Below are positions 6,430 to 10,999 of a DNA stretch of 10,999 nucleotides, one piece after another. The notes below the pieces were generated by a model. That model saw only the letters and a program-made list of their open reading frames with translations, ran no database searches and had not been told where the DNA came from. The first letter of the stretch is position 1. Every line of letters begins with the position of its first letter. This DNA comes from an uncultured Succinivibrio sp. (GTDB lineage: Bacteria > Pseudomonadota > Gammaproteobacteria > Enterobacterales > Succinivibrionaceae), in NCBI GenBank assembly GCA_900754255.1, contig CAAECI010000117.1, positions 1-10,999 on the forward strand. Direction: 5' to 3'. Made by a program: the position numbers and the translations under genes.

Positions 6430-8157
6430 ATGACAGGAAGTCTGCTTCTGTGTATAGCACTGGCGTATTTTGTCTGCGCTTATTTCGGGTACGGCGGATA
6501 TCTTAAGAGGATCTTTAAGGTTGATCCCAATCGCCCCACTCCCGCCAAAACTCAGTATGACGGCATAGATTTTGTGCCTACTCCGTCAATAGTGCTGTTC
6601 GGACACCATTTTGCATCCATTGCAGGTCCCGGCCCTATCGTCGGTCCCATCATGGCAGCCTATTTCGGATGGCTTCCGGCCCTGATCTGGATCTTGGTGG
6701 GTTGCGTATTTGTCGGTGCCTTCCACGATTTTGCCGCCTTGGTGATCTCGGTTCGTAACAAGGGGCACTCCATTTCCTTCGTAATGGAAAAGATGATGGG
6801 CTTTACCGGTCGTCAGCTTTTTGTGGGCTTTTGCTTTGCATGCCTGATTTTGGTGGTAGCCGTATTTACCAACATGATAGCCGGTATGTTTGTGAAGGTT
6901 CCGGCCGTTGCAACCGCTTCCTTGGTTTTCATCGCTTTAGCTCCGATCTTTGCATATTGCACCAACAAGCTCGGCTTCAGATTGAGAACCACCTCGTTCG
7001 TATTTATTCCGCTCGTATTTTTATCCGTTCCCTTCGGAACCGTCTGCCCGCTTGATCTGCAGGCGCTTTTCGGCACCGATGCTCACGGCGCTCAGCTCAT
7101 TTGGACCGGAATTTTGGCCGTATACATTCTTTGTGCCTCGGTCTTGCCGGTACAGTGGTTGTTGCAGCCTCGCGACTATATGAACTCATTCCTTCTGTAC
7201 GGTACGCTGATCTTAGGTTTCGTATCCATTCTGGCCTATAACCCCAGTATAGAGATGGAGGCTTTCAAGGGCTTTGAGGCGGTAACGGCTGATGGCAATA
7301 TGAGCATGCTTTTCCCGACATTGTTCATTTTCATTGCCTGCGGTGCCTGCTCCGGTTTTCATGCTTTGGTTGCATCCGGAACCACCTCCAAGCAGATCCG
7401 CTCTGAAAACGACATGCTGCGTGTGGGCTATGGCGCCATGCTGGTGGAGGGACTGCTCGGTGTTATGTCTCTTATCGCGGTTATGGCAATGGCCCCCGAC
7501 AGCTTTGTCGAGCTTGGTAAGAATCCTGTGGTAGCCTTCTCCAAGGGTATTTCGAGCTTCTGTGTGGTGCTTGGGATCGACAGCAAATATTCCATGGTGT
7601 TCTTATCTCTTGCCATCAGTGCCTTTATGATGACCTCGCTTGATACCGCCACACGCCTGGGCCGTTTCCTCGTTCAGGAGCTGTTCCTGCCGCGCGGCAG
7701 TGCCGAGGTTTCCGATAAAAAGGATGACAAGGCTTCAGCAGAGATGGGATCTCTGCGTCGCATTCTGACCAATAAATATTATGCCTCGGTATTCTTCGTC
7801 TTCATTTCCATCTTTATGGCTCTGTCCGGCGAGGCAGCCGCCTTGTGGCCTATCTTCGGTGCTTCAAATCAGCTGATGGCAGGTCTGACCTTCCTAGTGA
7901 TCACCTTATGGCTGCTTTCAAAGCAGGTCAATTGGATAGTGTCCTTTATTCCCATGGTGTTGATGATGGTCATGTCTCTGTGGGGCATATTCCAGGTGAT
8001 CTCCCAGCAGTGGGGTAAGAACTATGTTTTGGTCGGCACCGGCATTCTTTTGTCGGCAGCCTCAATTCTCATGGTCTGCCTGGGAGCTTCCATAATTTCC
8101 CATCACCTAAGTCAACATTTCAAGGGTAAGGGATCAATAAGCTCCGAAATCGATTAA
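6430..8157 (+). CDS. cstA: CstA-family transporter (carbon starvation protein A; pyruvate/peptide uptake)
   Basis: A 575-residue inner-membrane protein with well over ten hydrophobic segments. Family signatures are intact: GHHFASIAGPGPIVGPI (58-74), GAFHDF, CGACSGFHALVASGTTSKQI (from C304), LDTATRLGRF (from L404) and WPIFGASNQLMAGL (from W473). It is shorter than E. coli CstA and BtsT (about 700 residues) and falls in the shorter subgroup of the family. Characterised members import pyruvate, and CstA has also been linked to peptide uptake in starvation; which substrate applies here cannot be told from sequence. A cytoplasmic loop near 425-445 is rich in charged residues. The gene stands alone between its own leader terminator and a strong terminator, so it is monocistronic and apparently controlled through the upstream leader RNA rather than by an adjacent two-component system as for E. 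coli btsT. Confidence 0.93.
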   Translation: MTGSLLLCIALAYFVCAYFGYGGYLKRIFKVDPNRPTPAKTQYDGIDFVPTPSIVLFGHHFASIAGPGPIVGPIMAAYFGWLPALIWILVGCVFVGAFHDFAALVISVRNKGHSISFVMEKMMGFTGRQLFVGFCFACLILVVAVFTNMIAGMFVKVPAVATASLVFIALAPIFAYCTNKLGFRLRTTSFVFIPLVFLSVPFGTVCPLDLQALFGTDAHGAQLIWTGILAVYILCASVLPVQWLLQPRDYMNSFLLYGTLILGFVSILAYNPSIEMEAFKGFEAVTADGNMSMLFPTLFIFIACGACSGFHALVASGTTSKQIRSENDMLRVGYGAMLVEGLLGVMSLIAVMAMAPDSFVELGKNPVVAFSKGISSFCVVLGIDSKYSMVFLSLAISAFMMTSLDTATRLGRFLVQELFLPRGSAEVSDKKDDKASAEMGSLRRILTNKYYASVFFVFISIFMALSGEAAALWPIFGASNQLMAGLTFLVITLWLLSKQVNWIVSFIPMVLMMVMSLWGIFQVISQQWGKNYVLVGTGILLSAASILMVCLGASIISHHLSQHFKGKGSISSEID

Positions 8158-8183
8158 TCCAAAACCTTGAATAATATGTAGAG

Positions 8184-8205
8184 AGAGCCCCGTACGGGGC
8201 TCTTT
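8184..8205 (+). terminator. Intrinsic terminator after cstA
   Basis: AGAGCCCC (8184-8191) pairs perfectly with GGGGCTCT (8196-8203) across a GTAC loop, 26 bases after the cstA stop, followed by TTTGTCATTTT. The reverse complement is followed by CTACATATTATT, so it might also work on the - strand. Confidence 0.8.
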
Positions 8206-8396
8206 GTCATTTTAAAACTGCAAGATAAAATCCTTAATTCATACTTTTCCCACAAGAAGGTAAATATTTCCCAGCATTTCCAACAGCTTTTCAGAAGAAA
8301 AACGGCTAAGGTGGGGGAATGCCTTATATAAGCGTTTTTTTAAATTCAGGTAAAGCTTTTGGTAAGCTGGCGTAAAGAACTTGCGATCATTACAAA

Positions 8397-8405
8397 TGAT
8401 ATACT
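8397..8405 (+). promoter_or_regulatory. Extended -10 promoter before the membrane-anchored protein gene
   Basis: TGATATACT forms an extended -10 element (TGN plus TATACT) about 40 bases before the start at 8446; no good -35 lies at the right distance (TTGCGA at 8381 is only 13 bp away). An inverted repeat, ATCATT (8386-8391) and AATGAT (8395-8400), overlaps it and could be an operator. The rest of 8206-8385 holds no feature I can support; a 77-codon - strand frame at 8239-8472 is unconvincing. Confidence 0.4.
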
Positions 8406-8445
8406 GCATGTCGATTTCTGAAATTGATTTACGTAAGGGGGAGAG

Positions 8446-8958
8446 ATGACGAATTCTCGGGATGATGAGCAAGGGATCGCCAGCATAAATGCTACTGCAG
8501 ATAACAAAAATGATTACGAAAATGTATTTTATAAGGTGCCATCCGAGCTAGGACTTGCCCGCCACGGTATTCCCACAGGCTTTGAGCTCATTGTCAAAGC
8601 GCCGAACGTTGTTACACGAGAGGCTCGTAAGCTTTCCGTTGCCAAATGGAAGCTTGCTGAGGCCTGTAAGAAATACGGCGCCAATGTGGTGCTTGATTTT
8701 AAGGAAGAAACCTTCATCAGAAACTCCATAGGCTTTTCCTTTTATATGCACAGGGTGAGCGGGGTTCCAGGGATCATCGCAGAAAGAAGCGAGGACGGAA
8801 GTGAGACCAAGGCTGATCTTGAGCAACAGCTGCAGTTGGATGCCGTAGCTGATGATGAGAAAAGAGCCAAAAGCGGGGAGATGGGGCAAAAGCTCATCAA
8901 AGTCTTCGGGATCATGATGTTTATTGTGTTCTGTATAGGCTTTATTATTGCAAAGTAG
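8446..8958 (+). CDS. Hypothetical protein with C-terminal membrane anchor
   Basis: The 170-residue product has a polar, disordered-looking N-terminus (1-30), a compact domain (about 44-114), an acidic/charged linker (about 115-147) and one C-terminal hydrophobic segment (about 150-169, FGIMMFIVFCIGFIIAK) with almost nothing after it, so it should be a tail-anchored inner-membrane protein with its domain in the cytoplasm. The domain reads AKWKLAEACKKYGANVVLDFKEETF, then a strand-rich RVSGVPGIIAE. The helix followed by GAN-V-V-x-F recalls the YbjQ/RcsF-like fold, where AxxxGANAVIGV is typical, but this is a weak pattern match. The start is set by AAGGGGGAG right before ATG. The gene appears to be its own unit. 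I do not recognise it and assign no function. Confidence 0.7.
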   Translation: MTNSRDDEQGIASINATADNKNDYENVFYKVPSELGLARHGIPTGFELIVKAPNVVTREARKLSVAKWKLAEACKKYGANVVLDFKEETFIRNSIGFSFYMHRVSGVPGIIAERSEDGSETKADLEQQLQLDAVADDEKRAKSGEMGQKLIKVFGIMMFIVFCIGFIIAK

Positions 8959-9012
8959 ATCCGTTAGCAGGAGCAGGCTTGGGCTTAAAATTGTCCTTAA
9001 GACAAAGGGAGC

Positions 9013-9040
9013 TTTACTTTTTTTATGTCCGTGCAATAAT
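9013..9040 (+). promoter_or_regulatory. Promoter of the Cys-rich small membrane protein gene
   Basis: TTTACT (9013-9018), 16 bp, AATAAT (9035-9040), with TG one base before the -10 (extended -10). Predicted start of transcription near 9047, inside the palindrome at 9044-9061. Confidence 0.5.
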
Positions 9041-9043
9041 AGT

Positions 9044-9061
9044 AGTTAGCTTAAACTAACT
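9044..9061. promoter_or_regulatory. Near-perfect palindrome over the predicted transcription start, candidate metalloregulator operator
   Basis: AGTTAGCTTAAACTAACT is an 18-bp inverted repeat with one mismatched pair. The half-sites GTTAG/CTAAC are also those of the DtxR/IdeR box (TTAGGTTAGSCTAACCTAA), but here they are separated by six bases instead of one. Its position just downstream of the -10 fits repression. A DtxR-family regulator is encoded about 1 kb downstream, making it the obvious but unproven binder. Confidence 0.45.
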
Positions 9062-9081
9062 CGTAACCGTGTGAGGAAAAT

Positions 9082-9267
9082 ATGTTTGCTACCGTATTGT
9101 TGTATTTAATCGTTGCCTTCGTGATCTTTTTTACTTTTCTCGGCATTAAAAGGATGTTTCAGGTCTTTTTTGTTTCGGGCAGCTGCTGCGATTCAAAAAA
9201 AGGCTTAGGTTCATTGCGCCATGGTAAAAACGGCTGCAGCTGCAGTAATAGTAAGGACGGAAAATAG
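9082..9267 (+). CDS. FeoB-associated Cys-rich small membrane protein
   Basis: A 61-residue protein: an N-terminal hydrophobic segment (about residues 3-22), a short basic turn (KRMF), then a Cys-rich tail with C35, C36, C52 and C54 in a Gly/Ser/Lys context. This layout matches the FeoB-associated Cys-rich membrane protein family, normally found next to the ferrous iron transporter FeoB and presumed to help iron uptake or handling. No feoA or feoB is inside this window, but metalloregulator-like genes follow. GAGGAAA lies 6 bases before the ATG. Palindrome and promoter upstream suggest tight regulation. The small size makes the family call moderate; another Cys-rich membrane peptide is possible. 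Confidence 0.65.
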   Translation: MFATVLLYLIVAFVIFFTFLGIKRMFQVFFVSGSCCDSKKGLGSLRHGKNGCSCSNSKDGK

Positions 9268-9311
9268 TAGCGAGGACAGAGCTTGGCGGGATTTCGCTAA
9301 ATTTTGCATAC

Positions 9312-9329
9312 AAAGCCTTTAGCTTTTTT
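9312..9329 (+). terminator. Weak intrinsic terminator after the small Cys-rich gene
   Basis: AAAGC (9312-9316) pairs with GCTTT (9322-9326) across CTTTA, with the T-run continuing to 9329. A second hairpin, TAGCGA (9268-9273) with TCGCTA (9294-9299), lies between it and the stop codon. Stems are short, so strength is uncertain. Confidence 0.45.
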
Positions 9330-9424
9330 ATCTTTATAAAAAACTTAAATATCAAGGTGTTGGCGTTTTTTGAAAAGAAAAATGGTCTCCCTCGTGCGGT
9401 GCAAGTTCGGCCCGGCGGCGCATT

Positions 9425-9453
9425 TTGCCTCAACAATTGCTATACTGCATAAT
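9425..9453 (+). promoter_or_regulatory. Promoter of the Fur-like/DtxR-like operon
   Basis: TTGCCT (9425-9430), 17 bp, CATAAT (9448-9453). Transcription would begin near 9460. The preceding stretch 9330-9424 holds a GC-rich block at about 9385-9420 with no feature I recognise. Confidence 0.55.
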
Positions 9454-9459
9454 GTTTGA

Positions 9460-9574
9460 TGAGATCGGAGCACAAAATCCGTAGCTTAGCCATGGCAAAG
9501 ATTGATTTAGGATCCTAAGATCTTATGCAATCACACGGGATATCCTCCCCGCTTCAACGGGAAGGTATTTTTTT
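9460..9574 (+). ncRNA. Short structured leader or small RNA before the Fur-like gene
   Basis: About 115 nt between promoter and terminator. Visible elements: CGGA (9466-9469) with TCCG (9478-9481); a 16-bp near-palindrome CTTAGCCATGGCAAAG (9485-9500); a perfect 12-bp palindrome TTAGGATCCTAA (9507-9518); and GATTG (9500-9504) with CAATC (9528-9532) enclosing the latter. CGGG (9536-9539) could pair with CCCG (9548-9551) and so compete with the terminator. These may act as RNA hairpins or, for the two palindromes, as DNA operators. No known RNA family recognised. Confidence 0.4.
9544..9574 (+). terminator. Intrinsic terminator upstream of the Fur-like gene
   Basis: CCTCCCCG (9544-9551) pairs with CGGGAAGG (9558-9565) with one mismatch across the loop CTTCAA, then seven T residues at 9568-9574. 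It lies between the 9425 promoter and the Fur-like gene, so it either ends a small RNA or attenuates the operon. Confidence 0.7.
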
Positions 9575-9620
9575 AGCTCCAAAAAGCCAAATCGCAGAAG
9601 AAAATTGTAAGTAAAGATCG

Positions 9621-10067
9621 ATGCAGGATAATGATGAAATCAGCGTATCGGGACTTACCGACGAGACCATACGCAAGCTTGAGGCCAGCGGTCTGAGAAT
9701 GACCACGCAACGTCGTCGTATTATAGAGATCCTGACGAGTAGCAGTTGTACCTCGCCTAAGGAGCTTTGGTACGAGGCTAAGCAGTATGTGCCCGATCTC
9801 GGTATCGCAACGGTCTATCGCCTGATAAACCGCCTCGAGCAGATCGGCCTTTTGTCGAAGAACCGCAATATAGGTATGCAACCGGTAACTCCGCGTTTGG
9901 GGACCATTACCGATGCTGCCGGCAAGCATGTAAATACGCGCCTTAAGCATTTGGAATTGAAAGAGCTTTTACGTCTGGGACTTATAGCTAAGGGCATAAT
10001 CGGACAAAATAATAAAATAGATCTCACCTTGGTAGGTGAACGAATCAATGTGACCGTTATCAAATAA
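9621..10067 (+). CDS. Fur-family-like transcriptional regulator lacking the usual metal ligands
   Basis: The N-terminal part (about residues 14-80) is a good Fur winged-helix domain: LEASGLRMTTQRRRIIEIL, SPKELWYEAK, and the recognition helix IATVYRLINRLEQIGLL, with the invariant T64-V65-Y66-R67. Total length, 148 residues, equals classical Fur. The C-terminal half, however, has no His-rich HxH block, no CxxC zinc pairs and only two His; the only Cys is C43. Instead it holds a Lys/Leu-rich helix (RLKHLELKELLRLG) and short strands ending VTVIK. So DNA binding is supported, while iron, zinc or peroxide sensing by the standard sites is not. The ribosome binding site is weak (AAAG-like, 9613-9617). 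The DtxR-like gene starts 16 bp after the stop, so the two form an operon. Confidence 0.8.
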   Translation: MQDNDEISVSGLTDETIRKLEASGLRMTTQRRRIIEILTSSSCTSPKELWYEAKQYVPDLGIATVYRLINRLEQIGLLSKNRNIGMQPVTPRLGTITDAAGKHVNTRLKHLELKELLRLGLIAKGIIGQNNKIDLTLVGERINVTVIK

Positions 10068-10083
10068 TAAATAAGAGAGTGAT

Positions 10084-10536
10084 ATGGACAGTTCTAAAAA
10101 TCAGGTTCCGAGCGTAATGGATGCAGTTTCCGAGCCGGTGCCAACTCGTGCGGGTAGTTTGGCTGAATCCGGGGAAACATATCTTGAAACTATCCTCATT
10201 ATGAAGGAAAGAAGCAACGACGGACTTGTTCGTGCTGTAGATATTGCCAACGAGCTGAGGTTTAGCAAGCCCAGTGTCAGTCGCGGACTAGGTCAGCTTA
10301 AGGATAAAGGACTAATTACCATCGCCAAATCCGGAAATCTTGAGTTTACTCCCGAGGGCTTGCAACATGCTAAGAGCATCTTCCATCGTCATCAGATCCT
10401 GACTTTGTTTTTGCAGGACATAGCTAAGGTTCCGGCGGACGTGGCTCAGCGTGATGCATGTCGTATCGAGCACGTAATTTCAGATGAATCTATGGCTGGG
10501 ATCGAAAATTTTCTAAAAAAGGACGGAGCTTTATAG
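10084..10536 (+). CDS. Short DtxR/MntR-family metal-dependent regulator
   Basis: A 150-residue protein with a 25-residue extra N-terminus, then SGETYLETILIM (29-40), a winged helix with VDIANEL and the recognition helix SKPSVSRGLGQLKDKGLI (61-78), and a dimerisation helix RDACRIEHVISDE (123-135). By alignment to DtxR from memory, H103, C126, E129 and H130 occupy metal-ligand places, whereas the residue at the Met10/Asp8 place of DtxR/MntR is T32; related clostridial-type proteins usually have Met there. The C-terminal SH3-like/FeoA domain of full DtxR is absent, as in MntR. Likely a manganese or iron responsive repressor. It shares an operon with the Fur-like gene and lies near the FeoB-associated gene, whose palindrome it might bind. 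Start ATG 10084 has a modest AGAGAGTG upstream. Confidence 0.85.
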   Translation: MDSSKNQVPSVMDAVSEPVPTRAGSLAESGETYLETILIMKERSNDGLVRAVDIANELRFSKPSVSRGLGQLKDKGLITIAKSGNLEFTPEGLQHAKSIFHRHQILTLFLQDIAKVPADVAQRDACRIEHVISDESMAGIENFLKKDGAL

Positions 10537-10626
10537 GTAAGTCTAAAATTCAAAAGACTTTCATCTAATAAGGACAGGATCTTTTTTTTCGAGTTTCTGC
10601 ACTTAGGGATGTCGATCACAAGCTGT

Positions 10627-10660
10627 GCCCCTTGCTTTAAGACAAGGGGCTGTTTTTTTT
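10627..10660 (+). terminator. Strong intrinsic terminator after the regulator operon
   Basis: GCCCCTTG (10627-10634) pairs perfectly with CAAGGGGC (10643-10650) across an 8-base loop, followed by TG and eight T residues (10653-10660). It lies 90 bp after the DtxR-like stop. The 10537-10626 stretch contains a T8 run at 10582-10589 without a good stem and no other feature seen. Confidence 0.85.
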
Positions 10661-10710
10661 GCTATGTTTGCTTTTGATCGGCAAATTCACTCATTGTAAT
10701 TTTTCGGTAA

Positions 10711-10999
10711 ATTGGCTGGATTGAAAATAAAGATTTGTCTTTCATATACGGCCTTCTGGAAGAAAGAATCCAAGCGTTGAAAGCGGCCTCAAACTATAAG
10801 GCCCTGGTTCCCTGCATCTGCATTAATATTCTTAATTTCACGCTTTTTGAGAAAAAGCCTATCCGTTTACTACAATTGCCTTATACGATCCTGAAACTCA
10901 TTAGCGTTTTTTTTAGGATTTGAGCATGATCTATATAGAGCTGCCCAAATTTAAGAAAAAACCCAAGGCGGAAATGAGTAAGATTGAAAGGTGGATTGC
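10711..10999 (+). pseudogene. Rpn/PD-(D/E)XK nuclease family transposase remnant (frameshift plus two stops)
   Basis: Frame 1 from 10711 reads NKDLSFIYGLLEERIQALKA then NYKALVPCICINILNFTLF, which matches the segment NRSLYYxSKLYxxQLKxGxxYxxLxxxIxINILDFxLF of PDDEXK_2/Rpn proteins. At the A-run 10852-10856 the homology moves to the third frame: EKAYPFTTIALYDPETH, TAG (10902-10904), RFF, TAG (10914-10916), DLSMIYIELPKFKKKPKAE, then KIERWI to the window end, matching the family's IHFIELPKF block and following helix. So the gene has lost its N-terminus, suffered a frameshift and carries two in-frame stops. Live members are RecA-independent recombination-promoting nucleases often found in many copies per genome. 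The remnant continues past the window. Confidence 0.7.

Noticed and set aside
6185..6460. 91-codon - strand frame across the cstA leader
   Set aside because: Antisense to the structured leader and terminator, no ribosome binding site, no recognisable family.
8239..8472. 77-codon - strand frame (or 56 codons from the internal Met at 8409)
   Set aside because: No ribosome binding site at either start, overlaps the start and regulatory region of the 8446 gene; product has some protein-like character but no recognisable family, so left out.
9146..9436. 96-codon - strand frame over the Cys-rich gene and following spacer
   Set aside because: Shadow of the + strand gene and AT-rich terminator region; product has no protein-family character.
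1..10999. CRISPR array, tRNA or rRNA genes
   Set aside because: No spaced direct repeats and no tRNA-like or rRNA-like conserved motifs were seen on either strand.

Overview
The window looks like a stretch of chromosome from a low-to-mid GC, Gram-negative-style bacterium, most likely an anaerobic or gut-associated gammaproteobacterium (Succinivibrionaceae-like). That placement is an inference from gene content (biotin genes, a CstA-type transporter, flagellin, clostridial-style DtxR regulator, decayed PD-(D/E)XK nuclease transposase); no rRNA or other phylogenetic marker is present. All supported genes lie on the + strand.

Layout: (1) 1-362, the C-terminal end of a flagellin whose upstream part looks frameshifted. 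(2) 465-2481, bioD and bioA, translationally overlapping, converting KAPA to dethiobiotin, closed by a short hairpin. (3) 2482-2830, a gene-free AT-rich spacer carrying a perfect 18-bp palindrome. (4) 2831-6047, a two-gene unit of a large cytoplasmic protein with Sel1-like repeats and a small divergent pRiA4b ORF-3-like protein; function unknown. (5) 6048-6429, a promoter followed by about 230 nt of highly structured leader RNA that ends in a strong intrinsic terminator, just before cstA (6430-8157). (6) 8446-8958, a C-terminally anchored membrane protein. (7) 9082-10536, an iron/metal-flavoured cluster: a FeoB-associated Cys-rich small membrane protein behind a palindromic operator candidate, then a Fur-fold regulator lacking the metal ligands and a short DtxR/MntR-like regulator in one operon, again preceded by a promoter-leader-terminator arrangement. 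(8) 10711-end, a frameshifted and stop-interrupted Rpn/PD-(D/E)XK family transposase remnant.

The most interesting signals are the cstA leader, in which an upstream GGCGGAACC element can pair with the 5' arm of the terminator (a candidate riboswitch or attenuator that I could not match to a known class), the unexplained Sel1/pRiA4b pair, and the metal-regulator cluster in which a Fur-like protein seems to have lost metal sensing.
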